Origin: SAR116 cluster bacterium AG-313-A07 | GTDB taxonomy: Bacteria > Pseudomonadota > Alphaproteobacteria > Thalassobaculales > Thalassobaculaceae | Direction of reading: 5' to 3' | Assembly (NCBI GenBank): GCA_003284265.1 | Contig: QBVV01000012.1 | Location: 1-49,627, forward strand | Length of the DNA stretch: 49,627 nt | Shown: positions 1-7,836 of the stretch, piece after piece | How positions within the stretch are numbered: the stretch's first letter is position 1 | How the letters are laid out: the number at the start of each line of letters is the position of its first letter | Notes under the pieces: generated by a model | The model's input: only the letters and a program-made list of their open reading frames with translations | Told to the model about the DNA's origin: nothing | The model's database searches: none | Made by a program: the position numbers and the translations under genes

Positions 1-572
1 ATCTCAGGGTCTAATGCCGATGTTGGTTCATCAAACAGCATCACTTGAGGATTCATGCAAAGAGACCGAGCGATCGCGACACGCTGTTGCTGACCGCCGG
101 ATAGTTGACCTGGATATTTGGCTGCCTGCTCTGGAATTTTCACTCGTTCTAAATATTCCATTGCTGTTGCTTCGGCTTCACTTTTTGTAAAATTTTTCAC
201 CCAAATTGGCGCTAAGGTGCAGTTCTCTAAGACTGTTAAGTGAGGAAACAGGTTAAAAGACTGAAAAACCATTCCAACATCACTGCGGATAGCATGTATA
301 TTTTTTAAATTACTATCGAGTGTCGTCCCATTAACTATAATATCCCCATTTTGATGCTCTTCAAGACGATTTATGCAACGGATAAGAGTTGATTTTCCAG
401 ATCCAGATGGGCCACAAATTACGATGCGCTCCCCTTTAAAGACAGAAAGATCAATGTCCTTCAAAACATGAAAATCGCCAAACCATTTATTGACTTTTGA
501 CATAGCGATCGCAACTTCGTCAGAAGCGGCAGACTTGAGTTGATCTGTATGTTTCTCAGCTTCGAGGCTCAT
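1..572 (-). CDS. aapP: Amino-acid ABC transporter ATPase AapP, partial
   Basis: ATP-binding subunit of a polar/general L-amino-acid importer; it powers uptake through the AapQ/AapM membrane pair at the inner membrane face. I translated it from the ATG at 572. The first 190 codons are present and the frame runs open off the left edge, so about 50-60 C-terminal residues are missing. Visible are the Walker A motif GPSGSGKST (residues 54-62), a Q-loop region, the signature LSGGQQQRVAIARSL and Walker B VMLFDEPTSALD. The sequence is of the GlnQ/AapP type. It lies 39 nt downstream of the aapM stop and is the last visible gene of the aapJQMP set. The family call is firm; the amino-acid specificity is inferred from the neighbours. 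Confidence 0.93.
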   Translation of the reverse strand, partial: MSLEAEKHTDQLKSAASDEVAIAMSKVNKWFGDFHVLKDIDLSVFKGERIVICGPSGSGKSTLIRCINRLEEHQNGDIIVNGTTLDSNLKNIHAIRSDVGMVFQSFNLFPHLTVLENCTLAPIWVKNFTKSEAEATAMEYLERVKIPEQAAKYPGQLSGGQQQRVAIARSLCMNPQVMLFDEPTSALDPE

Positions 573-611
573 TTTAAACACCCTCACTCCATAAAAACTT
601 GTTCTCTTTTA

Positions 612-1883
612 CTAGCGATTACTTCCTGCACCTAGGCTTCTTTCTAGATGTTGACTATATTTCGACATGGCGAAGCAACCTATAAAAAATAATACTGCTG
701 CGGTAAATAATGGTTCATGATGTAGACCTATCCACTTGGGATCATGGCTGACAGCATTAATCATTCCCAAAAGATCATACAAACCAATAATGCTGACGAG
801 CGTTGTATCCTTAAGTAAACCCATAAAGTTTCCAACTATATTTGGGATCATGAATTTTAAAGCTTGCGGCATAACGATGAGTACCGTGGCTTGCCAATAA
901 GTTAAACCCACAGCTTCTGCTGCTTCGTATTGACCTTTCGGTATCGCCTGCAAACCGCCACGCACGACCTCGGCCATGTATGCAGCCGCGAACAAACACA
1001 CCGCAACTATTGCACTTGCCAGCTTATTAATTACCATTCCCCCTGGAAGAAACAGTGGGAACATTGTCGTTGCCATAAATAGTATGGTGATCAAGGGAAC
1101 AGACCGGAATAATTCGATAAAAGCTACACATAGAACTCTAATGACAGCCATTTTAGATCTACGACCTAAAGCTAGAATAATACCTGCAGGCAACGCGGAT
1201 GCTATGGCTATTCCAGATATAACTAGTGTAAGAAACAGCCCTCCCCATAAATTATTCGACATATATTTGAAAGTTATATCATTAATAAGAAATGCAACGG
1301 CCACAACCGACAACAGAGTAACCACTATCACTGGATATTTATGCCGGCGTTCATTTTTCTCGGAAAAACCAGAAATCTTAACAATCCACCGGTAAAGACC
1401 TAATCCGGTCATTAAACAAAGCAGGGCGTGTATTACGACAAAAAGGAAACAGGTCAGTGCAAAGGCAACCATTACCTCCATAAACCAACCGCGTTCTCCT
1501 CCTGAAAACATGTATCCTGCTAGGAAGGGGTATATAAGAACGGCACTAAGTCCAATAAATATTTTTGATGTTACCTTTGGTAACCAAAGCGGTATCATCC
1601 AGATAATGAATATAATGAAGGCTAAATTAATCCGCCATATTTCAGCATCAGCGTATCTTCCATAGATAAATCGGGTAAACCAAACATTAACGCCTGCCCA
1701 ACAAGTTCCTATCTCTGTCGAACTTATACGACATTCATCACGGCTAGACGCCTCCCAAATAGCGTTTACGAATGCCCATTCGTAAAATGCTTTCACCAGG
1801 AACAAGATGGCTATGATACTGAGAATCGTCAAAACCGAGTTAAAAACACCATTAAATAAGTTATATCTTAACCACCCCGACAC
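612..1883 (-). CDS. aapM: Amino-acid ABC transporter permease AapM (N-terminus frameshifted)
   Basis: Membrane subunit of the general L-amino-acid importer. The 423-residue frame has several hydrophobic segments, a large central insertion typical of AapM, and a C-terminal permease domain with the EAA-type loop (EAAEAVGL...IVMPQALKFMIP, about residues 321-350) that docks on the ATPase. The ATG at 1883 is an internal methionine. The natural N-terminus appears to begin at the ATG at 1966-1968, only 3 nt after the aapQ stop, but the two parts are put out of frame by a nine-base C run (see the separate entry). Either this is a sequence error or the gene is interrupted. The function call is firm because the whole permease core is intact. 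Confidence 0.92.
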   Translation of the reverse strand: MSGWLRYNLFNGVFNSVLTILSIIAILFLVKAFYEWAFVNAIWEASSRDECRISSTEIGTCWAGVNVWFTRFIYGRYADAEIWRINLAFIIFIIWMIPLWLPKVTSKIFIGLSAVLIYPFLAGYMFSGGERGWFMEVMVAFALTCFLFVVIHALLCLMTGLGLYRWIVKISGFSEKNERRHKYPVIVVTLLSVVAVAFLINDITFKYMSNNLWGGLFLTLVISGIAIASALPAGIILALGRRSKMAVIRVLCVAFIELFRSVPLITILFMATTMFPLFLPGGMVINKLASAIVAVCLFAAAYMAEVVRGGLQAIPKGQYEAAEAVGLTYWQATVLIVMPQALKFMIPNIVGNFMGLLKDTTLVSIIGLYDLLGMINAVSHDPKWIGLHHEPLFTAAVLFFIGCFAMSKYSQHLERSLGAGSNR

Positions 1884-1968
1884 TCCTGTAGTATTTGGCG
1901 GGGGGGGGTAAATCTGGTTTTGGGGTAAACTTTAAACCTTGGTCGAGATCTGGAGCTAAGTCTGTCAT
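1884..1968 (-). other. Displaced N-terminal codons of aapM with C9 run
   Basis: Reading from the ATG at 1968 gives MTDLAPDLDQGLKFTPKPDL, then a run of nine C (1900-1908 on the minus strand), after which that frame hits a stop. If one C is removed, the frame continues as PPPPNTTGVSGW directly into the aapM frame that is otherwise first seen at 1883. The start is 3 nt behind the aapQ stop, the expected operon spacing. The natural aapM is therefore about 451 residues, starting at 1968. The shift may be an assembly or sequencing slip in the homopolymer, a true mutation, or slippage-tolerant expression. Confidence 0.8.
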
Positions 1969-1971
1969 TTT

Positions 1972-3180
1972 CTAACGCTCCTGAATTTGAATTTTTTTGT
2001 TATAGACATTTAAACATGCAGATATTGTAAGACTGACCGTCATATAAAACGCCATTACCATCGCTACAATTTCAACGGCGTGTCCCGACTGATTTAATGA
2101 TGTCTGCATGAAAACGGAAACTAAATCTGGAAATCCAATAGCAATTGCTAGTGACGAATTCTTAACCACGTTCATCCATAAACTGATCATAGGTGGCACA
2201 ATCGCTCTCATAGCCTGCGGTATAATGACCAATCGCATTATAAAATTCTGCTTTAAACCAAGTGATGCTGCCGCTTCGGTTTGTCCTTTATTAACCGACA
2301 TAATACCAGCTCGTACCATTTCCGCCGCATAAGCTGAGTGGTAGACCACCAGTGCGACCATAACTGCAAGCATTGCTGGCAAAACGAAGCCACCTCCTCG
2401 ATAGTTGAAACCTTTCAGCTCAGGAAAACTCCAATCAAGAGGCATACCTGTTAATACAAAAGTCAGTGCGGGTAAGCCGAACACTGCAGCGATTGTTGGT
2501 AAAACGGTAGATACGTATTGACCCGTCTGTTGTTGTTTCGTGGTTGCCCTCTTGTTAATCCATAACGCCAAAGCAATGCCTACAACAAAAGCTAGTCCCG
2601 TTAACCAAAACAACTCCAATACTTCGGGTTTTGGGACATATAAACCTCTATTGTTAAGTACTAACCAATCAATCCCGAAAATCTCTATGGATTGTTTAGG
2701 CCTCGGAAGGTTAGCGAACGCCCCTAAGTACCAAAATATTATCTGCAAAAGTAATGGAGTATTTCTTAGGATTTCCACGTACCACGACGCGATTTGCGCA
2801 ACCAACCAATTCTGAGCCAGCCGCATTATACCAACAAGGAAACCAACAAGGGTAGCTAGGATAATGGATACCCCGGCCAATAACAAAGTATTTACTACAC
2901 CGACCCAATATACGAAGAAATAGGAATCCTGCGGCTTATAGTCGAGTGGCGTCCAAGCGATTGCAAAACCAGCTGAGTTTTTTAAAAAATCGAAACCAAC
3001 AGCCATTTTTCGAGCAGCCATATTGGTTTGCGTGTTATCAATAAGGGAAAAAACCGCCCATATAAATAAACCAAAAACCACTATTTGGTAAAAAACAGAT
3101 CGATAGCGTTCATCATTGATAAAGCCATCAATACCTTTGGCGCTTGGCGGTCTAGATTCCGACATCGGAAACGCTTTCAT
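1972..3180 (-). CDS. aapQ: Amino-acid ABC transporter permease AapQ
   Basis: First membrane subunit of the general L-amino-acid importer, partner of AapM. The 402 residues match the long AapQ form: an N-terminal segment (FINDERYRSVFYQ), a first transmembrane helix, an extended periplasmic stretch, and the permease domain with the EAA loop (EAAASLGL...IIPQAMRAIVPP, about residues 302-331) near the C-terminus. An alternative start is the ATG at 3165 (MSESRPP...); neither start has a clear ribosome binding site. It follows aapJ after a 97-nt gap holding a strong hairpin, and is followed 3 nt later by the presumed true start of aapM. Confidence 0.93.
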   Translation of the reverse strand: MKAFPMSESRPPSAKGIDGFINDERYRSVFYQIVVFGLFIWAVFSLIDNTQTNMAARKMAVGFDFLKNSAGFAIAWTPLDYKPQDSYFFVYWVGVVNTLLLAGVSIILATLVGFLVGIMRLAQNWLVAQIASWYVEILRNTPLLLQIIFWYLGAFANLPRPKQSIEIFGIDWLVLNNRGLYVPKPEVLELFWLTGLAFVVGIALALWINKRATTKQQQTGQYVSTVLPTIAAVFGLPALTFVLTGMPLDWSFPELKGFNYRGGGFVLPAMLAVMVALVVYHSAYAAEMVRAGIMSVNKGQTEAAASLGLKQNFIMRLVIIPQAMRAIVPPMISLWMNVVKNSSLAIAIGFPDLVSVFMQTSLNQSGHAVEIVAMVMAFYMTVSLTISACLNVYNKKIQIQER

Positions 3181-3239
3181 ACATGAGTTAGTTAGTGTTT
3201 CACTTAGGGAGTTTTATTGCGGATAGAGGAAAAACAAAA

Positions 3240-3269
3240 GGAGTCTAGCCAAGTTTCAGGCTAGACTCC
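3240..3269 (-). terminator. Hairpin with T tract between aapJ and aapQ
   Basis: The two arms GGAGTCTAGCC and GGCTAGACTCC are perfectly complementary (11 bp) around an 8-nt loop. On the minus strand the stem is followed by TTTTGTTTTT. This has the form of an intrinsic terminator. Since aapQMP continues downstream, it probably works as a partial terminator or mRNA-stabilising stem that makes more binding protein than permease, as is common in ABC importer operons. Confidence 0.8.
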
Positions 3270-3277
3270 AATTATTT

Positions 3278-4342
3278 TTAACGAAATGGTGGGGAGTACA
3301 TTAGACCACCACGAGTCCAAAGATCATTAGGAGATCCTTTTCTCGCAATCCCAATACCTTCAGGACCGCTACCCATATATTTTTCATATATTTCGCCGTA
3401 GTTTCCTACACTTTTTATTATCCAGTGAGCCCATTTTTTATCGAGCCCAAGTCCCTTATTCATTTCTTTTTCTACACCTAAGAAACGAGCAACTTCTGGG
3501 TTTGGTGGATTTTTTGCCATTGAGTCTACGTTAGCTTGCGTAATACCTAACTCTTCAGCTGAAATAAGTGCGAACACTGTCCATTTAACTATATCATGCC
3601 ACTGGTCGTCACCTTTTCGAACTGCAGGAGCAAGTGGCTCTTTGGAGATAGTTTCTGGAAGAATTACGTGAGCGCTCTTATCGGGGAATCCTGCCATGCT
3701 GGAAGCAAGACCCGACTTATCATTGGTCATCGCATCACAGTTTCCTTTAAGATAACTTTCGTTACGAACGTTATTATCCGAGAACACAACCGGCTGGATA
3801 TCCAAATTATTCATACGACTATAGTCTGTAAGGTTAAGCTCGGTGGTTGTGCCAGTAGCCACACATACCGTTGCACCCTTCAATTCCATAGCACTCTTGA
3901 TACCAGAGTCCTTGCGAACAATAAAACCCTGTCCATCGTAGAAGTTTGTCGCTGTGAAATTTAGACCTAGTTGAGTATCACGGAAGATTGTCCAAGTAGC
4001 TGTCCTAGACAACATATCAGACTCACCATTTGCTAACGCCGTGAAGCGAACTGTTGAAGTAACTGATTGGAATTCAACTTTGTTAGGGTCGCCGAAAATC
4101 GCAGCAGCAACTGCACGACAAACCGAAACGTCACTTCCAACCCAAGTGCCATCTTTTTTCAAATTATAGAAACCTGGTGATGGTTGACCTACTTGACAAC
4201 GCAAGTGGCCGCGTTTTTTTACTGTTTCAAGTGTGCTCATCTTGTGCCCGTCAGCAATCGCTAACTCGGGCGTAAAAGATAGAGCAGCAATAAGGCCTGC
4301 ACCCAGACCAAAAAGGCTCAATTTTTTCATTTTGCAACCCAT
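3278..4342 (-). CDS. aapJ: Amino-acid-binding periplasmic protein AapJ
   Basis: Solute-binding protein that captures L-amino acids in the periplasm and delivers them to AapQM. A signal peptide starts at the second methionine (MKKLSLFGLGAGLIAALSF, cleavage near AIADG), so the start is probably the ATG at 4330, with AAGGA 12 nt ahead. The mature protein has the cluster-3 amino-acid-binding pattern: TLETVKKRGHLRCQVGQPSPGF, GSDVSVCRAVAAAIFG, and the conserved MLSRTATWTIFRD segment of the AapJ family. About 350 residues is the normal AapJ length. It is the first gene of the aapJQMP run and is divergent from metC. Confidence 0.95.
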   Translation of the reverse strand: MGCKMKKLSLFGLGAGLIAALSFTPELAIADGHKMSTLETVKKRGHLRCQVGQPSPGFYNLKKDGTWVGSDVSVCRAVAAAIFGDPNKVEFQSVTSTVRFTALANGESDMLSRTATWTIFRDTQLGLNFTATNFYDGQGFIVRKDSGIKSAMELKGATVCVATGTTTELNLTDYSRMNNLDIQPVVFSDNNVRNESYLKGNCDAMTNDKSGLASSMAGFPDKSAHVILPETISKEPLAPAVRKGDDQWHDIVKWTVFALISAEELGITQANVDSMAKNPPNPEVARFLGVEKEMNKGLGLDKKWAHWIIKSVGNYGEIYEKYMGSGPEGIGIARKGSPNDLWTRGGLMYSPPFR

Positions 4343-4811
4343 TCCTTATAAGTTTTCAGAAAACCGAGAGTGTTCGGCATTTTTTATTTAACTCAACTTT
4401 TTTACCTTACAACCCCCGTACCCCAAGTTAGGAAAATCTTTAACTTAATTCAAACCACACAAGTAGGTTTGTAATCCAGCTTAAGATCATCTCCCCTGTG
4501 ATTGCCTGCATTCAAACATCCTCCAACACCTTTTGGCAAGTGAACAATTACATTTAAAAGCAAACTTATTTGTCTGGTTGCGAAAATATATACCATCTTT
4601 AAATGTCTAATACTTTTTTTGGAAACATAAATTAATTTTCTTTATATTTTTCAATAAGTTAAAAAACTTTACTAATATTTTATTCCCTTTTTTGTAACTT
4701 ATGTTTTTTTTGTTAAAAAGTGATTAAAATTATCTTTTACGTTAAGATTGAATTAAATTATTTGAAATTATCAAATTCAGGCAAATATTTTGCAGAAATG
4801 AGACCTTTTCG
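4343..4811. other. Divergent aapJ/metC intergenic region
   Basis: This 469-nt gap between two outward-facing genes holds no gene I can support. The half near metC is very A+T-rich with long T runs, while the half near aapJ is mixed. It must carry both promoters. I saw no convincing SAM-II or other riboswitch pattern. A candidate metC promoter and a small palindrome overlapping it are listed separately. Confidence 0.6.
4760..4791 (+). promoter_or_regulatory. Possible metC promoter with overlapping palindrome
   Basis: A TTGAAA box at 4762-4767 is followed after 18 nt by TATTTT at 4786-4791, about 20 nt ahead of the metC ATG. The -35 box overlaps an inverted repeat ATTTGA-AATTA-TCAAAT (4760-4776), which could be an operator. 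In such A+T-rich sequence both could arise by chance. Confidence 0.3.
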
Positions 4812-6008
4812 ATGCCCAATAATTCATTAAAAAGAACCAGAACAAACTTTGTGCATGCCGGCCGTTCCCCTCACGATAACCATGGCGTTGTGAATCCTCC
4901 AGTGTACCACGCCTCAACTATTCTGCAGCCATCATTAGATGCATTTGAGAAAGCCAGAACACCCGATTGGAAAGGATATAGATATGGGCGCAGAGGCACT
5001 CCGACCACTCGCGCATTCGAAGAGGCGGTAGCAAATATATATTCCGCTCAAGGCGCCGTCGCTGTTTCATCGGGTCTGGCAGCTGTTACGAACAGCATAC
5101 TTGCATGTGTTAAGCCGGGGGACCATATCCTGATGACTGATAACGTCTATGGGCCTGCAAGAAATTTCTCAACAGGATTCTTGACTAAATTTGGAATAGA
5201 AACGACATTCTTCGATCCTTTAATAGCTGGAAATATCAAAGATTTATTTAAGCAAAATACAGTTGCAGTTTACACGGAAAGTCCCGGATCGCAGACATTT
5301 GAGGTTTCAGATATACCGGCGATTGCGGCAGCAGCCCATAAAATTGGAGCAACTGTTTTAATGGATAACACCTGGGCAAGCGCACTTTACTTTGACGCCT
5401 TTTCCAAAGGTATCGATATCGTTATTGAGGCTGTTACCAAATATATCTGTGGGCATTCCGATGTTATGATGGGAATTATTGTAGCCAACAATGATTGGGC
5501 CGAGGCAACTCGAGAAATGGCACAGGTGCATGGAAATGTTTCTGGTCCTGATGACCTTTACTTAGCGCAACGCGGGCTAAGGACTATGGCTGTTAGAATG
5601 GAACAAAATCAGAAAAATGGGATAGAATTAGCAGCTTGGTTGGAAGGACGGCCAGAGGTCAAACAGGTTTTACATCCCGCACTACCATCAAATCCTGGGT
5701 ACGAAATATGGAAGAGGGATTTTTCAGGCGCAAGCGGTTTGTTTTCATTTGTCCTCAAGGAAAATTATCAGCGAGCGGCACTTGCTGCGATGTTGGATGG
5801 ACTGGAACTATACGGCATGGGTGCCAGTTGGGGGGGCTTTGAAAGTTTGATAATACCCGCCTCTCCCAAAGATTATCGCACCGCAACCGATTGGGATGAG
5901 AAAGGACAAGTTCTTAGGGTACATGCTGGCCTCGAAGACATTGATGACTTAATTGATGATCTAGGCGCCGGGCTCGATCGTCTAACAGATATATCCGGCG
6001 TCCAGTAG
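4812..6008 (+). CDS. metC: Cystathionine beta-lyase
   Basis: PLP-dependent C-S lyase of the trans-sulfuration (Cys/Met metabolism) family. It cleaves cystathionine to homocysteine, pyruvate and ammonia, and many members also act on cystine or cysteine. The 398 residues show the family marks: YRYGRRGTPTTRAFE near the N-terminus, the SSGLAA turn (86-91), VLMDNTWAS with the cofactor-binding Asp185, and the Schiff-base Lys210 in EAVTKYICGHSD. It is divergent from aapJ; a metC-aapJ neighbourhood is also, as I recall, found in rhizobia. A role in homocysteine formation or in degrading imported sulfur amino acids both fit. The lyase assignment over gamma-synthase rests on the MetC-like active-site context. 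Confidence 0.9.
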   Translation: MPNNSLKRTRTNFVHAGRSPHDNHGVVNPPVYHASTILQPSLDAFEKARTPDWKGYRYGRRGTPTTRAFEEAVANIYSAQGAVAVSSGLAAVTNSILACVKPGDHILMTDNVYGPARNFSTGFLTKFGIETTFFDPLIAGNIKDLFKQNTVAVYTESPGSQTFEVSDIPAIAAAAHKIGATVLMDNTWASALYFDAFSKGIDIVIEAVTKYICGHSDVMMGIIVANNDWAEATREMAQVHGNVSGPDDLYLAQRGLRTMAVRMEQNQKNGIELAAWLEGRPEVKQVLHPALPSNPGYEIWKRDFSGASGLFSFVLKENYQRAALAAMLDGLELYGMGASWGGFESLIIPASPKDYRTATDWDEKGQVLRVHAGLEDIDDLIDDLGAGLDRLTDISGVQ

Positions 6009-6019
6009 CGTGTGAAGCA

Positions 6020-6373
6020 ATGACGATGCCGACACCCCGCATTCGATTGCTGATAGGAGATACTATTGCTATCGGGCCGGGAAAAGCATCTTTGTTGGAA
6101 CGAATTGATAGCACAGGGTCAATTTCTGCCGCCGCCCGAGAAATGGGTATGTCCTACCGAAAGGCTTGGCGCTTGGTAGATAGCATTAACGATGATTTTA
6201 ATGCCGAGATAGTTTCTAAATCGCCCGGTGGCAAGGGTGGCGGAGGGGCTTATCTTAGTCCTTTAGGGAAAGAAATGCTTAAACGGTATTTATCAATAGA
6301 AAAGAAGGCTGCAGAAAGCATTAAGAATGACTTAACTTGGTTTGAAACCCAACTTCGATCAAAAAATAACTAA
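6020..6373 (+). CDS. ModE-type winged-helix regulator, single domain
   Basis: A 117-residue DNA-binding protein resembling the N-terminal domain of ModE: GPGKASLLERIDSTGSISAAAREMGMSYRKAW gives the winged helix-turn-helix (about residues 19-51), followed by the GGKGGGGAYLSPLG wing that is diagnostic of the ModE/LysR-type fold. The C-terminal molybdate-binding (TOBE/Mop) domains of full ModE are absent, so it must sense molybdate some other way or respond indirectly. It starts 11 nt after metC and is near modABC, whose control it probably takes part in. The second ATG at 6026 is an alternative start. It overlaps the convergent PNPOx-like gene by 4 nt. Confidence 0.85.
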   Translation: MTMPTPRIRLLIGDTIAIGPGKASLLERIDSTGSISAAAREMGMSYRKAWRLVDSINDDFNAEIVSKSPGGKGGGGAYLSPLGKEMLKRYLSIEKKAAESIKNDLTWFETQLRSKNN

Positions 6374-6975
6374 TTATCTTCATTAAAAAGCCTCTTCTTC
6401 TCCGATCGAGGCAAGTAAGGTTTGGCATAATCTCTAAATTTCCACTCTGCTTCTGGCGGCACATGCCCCGCCCGAGGTACATGATCCGAAATTTCTAAAT
6501 TTTCTAATTGAGGTATATATCTTGGACAATTAGGGAATATATTGATTACAGTTATATCAACAATCAATTTAGCACCATCAAATTCTTTTAATCTTTCTTC
6601 ATGATAATCAAGTTTAGCGGTCCCATTAATCCTCATTCTTTCTTTACCACCATCAAAGTTTAAAAATAGTAACCCAACATTTTCATTTTCCAAAATATTA
6701 CCCAAGCTCCGGTACATTGAGTTTCCATCGTAGTCAGGGAAAGATAAACTATTTGGTCCAGTTACTTTTATGAAGCCAGGCAAACCACCCTTAAAAGAGC
6801 AGTCCACAACTTTGCCAGAGGTGGTGGCTAAAAAAAAGAAAGAAGCATTTTCAATGAATTTACAATCATCAATAGAAAAAGTACTGTGCCTGCGATTTCG
6901 CTCTAAACTATCAGCCAACTGCCTGCCGTCAAAACGATCCTGTAATCTCCTATTTCCATCATGGTAAAAGCTCAT
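6370..6975 (-). CDS. PNPOx-like flavin-binding family protein
   Basis: A 201-residue protein with the split-barrel flavin-binding fold of the pyridoxamine 5'-phosphate oxidase superfamily, nearest in pattern to the general-stress or heme/flavin-binding group rather than to true PdxH. Visible are FFFLATTSGKVVDCSFKGG, the SLSFPDYDGNSMYRSLGN strand/FMN-phosphate region, and MRINGTAKL. The start is taken at the ATG at 6975, preceded by AGGG, rather than the TTG one codon upstream. It lies between the modE-like gene (convergent, 4-nt overlap) and modA (divergent). The substrate is unknown; F420- or FMN-dependent reduction and heme binding are all seen in this superfamily. Confidence 0.75.
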   Translation of the reverse strand: MSFYHDGNRRLQDRFDGRQLADSLERNRRHSTFSIDDCKFIENASFFFLATTSGKVVDCSFKGGLPGFIKVTGPNSLSFPDYDGNSMYRSLGNILENENVGLLFLNFDGGKERMRINGTAKLDYHEERLKEFDGAKLIVDITVINIFPNCPRYIPQLENLEISDHVPRAGHVPPEAEWKFRDYAKPYLPRSEKKRLFNEDN

Positions 6976-7060
6976 CAAATCTGCCCTTTCATAAGTAGAT
7001 TTTAACCTTTATTATCGCTTGCTATTGTATCACTTACTTCAACTCAACCCGAGGCACAAT

Positions 7061-7834
7061 TTGTACTTATTTGGTAAAACTCTAGTTCTTCTTTTGCTCG
7101 TTCAAGGATTATTTTTAACTCAATCAACGCCTAGTACCAGCAAAACCAAGATATATATTTACGCCGCGGCGAGTACTAGAAACGCTGTGGACGAGTTAAT
7201 AAAGCAATTTCCAAAACAAGATAATGTTCAAGTCTCTGCCGTCTATGGCGCTACATCGGCTTTAGCTCGTCAAATTATCGACGGTGCACCCGCCACACTT
7301 TTTTTATCGGCTAACAAGGCTTGGATGCAAGAGGTTATAAATGCAGATCTCATAACAAAGCATAAAAACGCTTTTTCTAATCGACTTGTAATAATTTCGT
7401 CTAAAAAATATGCTACAGGAGTTAATATAACTTCCGCCACAGATATAGCCAAATACATCAAAAATGATAGAATAGCGGTTGCAGAAATTTCAGCTGTGCC
7501 AGCAGGAATTTATTCGAAACAAGCCCTGAAAAACCTTAAAATCTGGGACCAATTGCAAAATAAACTAGCCCAATCGGCAAATGTCCGAGCTGCTTTAGCG
7601 TTAGTGGAGCGAGGAGAAACACCGTTGGGGATTGTTTATCAGACAGATGCAAAAGCGTCCCCTTATGTTAAATTGAAATGGAAAATTCCCAATAATGTGC
7701 ATGCAAAAATCCAGTATCCGCTTGGAATCCATAAAAATGTGCAAGATATCGATGTAGCAAATAAACTTTATAATTTTTTCACATCTCCAAAAGGGTTGGA
7801 GATTTTTTCAAACTTTGGATTCGAACCGGATTAA
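7061..7834 (+). CDS. modA: Molybdate-binding periplasmic protein ModA
   Basis: Periplasmic receptor for molybdate (or tungstate). The mature part begins with the ModA hallmark IYIYAAASTRNAVDEL, followed by YGATSALARQIIDGAPATLFLSANKAWMQ and the conserved late segment RGETPLGIVYQTDA. I place the start at the TTG at 7061, because GAGG stands 6 nt ahead and the product then opens with a compact signal peptide (LFGKTLVLLLLVQGLFL). An in-frame TTG at 7019 would add 14 residues. The stop is 2 nt before modB. It is the first gene of modABC and shares an 85-nt promoter region with the divergent PNPOx-like gene. Confidence 0.92.
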   Translation: MYLFGKTLVLLLLVQGLFLTQSTPSTSKTKIYIYAAASTRNAVDELIKQFPKQDNVQVSAVYGATSALARQIIDGAPATLFLSANKAWMQEVINADLITKHKNAFSNRLVIISSKKYATGVNITSATDIAKYIKNDRIAVAEISAVPAGIYSKQALKNLKIWDQLQNKLAQSANVRAALALVERGETPLGIVYQTDAKASPYVKLKWKIPNNVHAKIQYPLGIHKNVQDIDVANKLYNFFTSPKGLEIFSNFGFEPD

Positions 7835-7836
7835 AC

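Noticed and set aside
4343..4811. Possible SAM-II or other riboswitch ahead of metC
   Set aside because: I looked for conserved riboswitch stems and pseudoknot blocks on both strands and found none. The near-metC half is simple A/T-rich sequence.
6976..7060. ModE box (palindromic TATATA-type operator) upstream of modA
   Set aside because: No match to the known palindrome in the short divergent gap.
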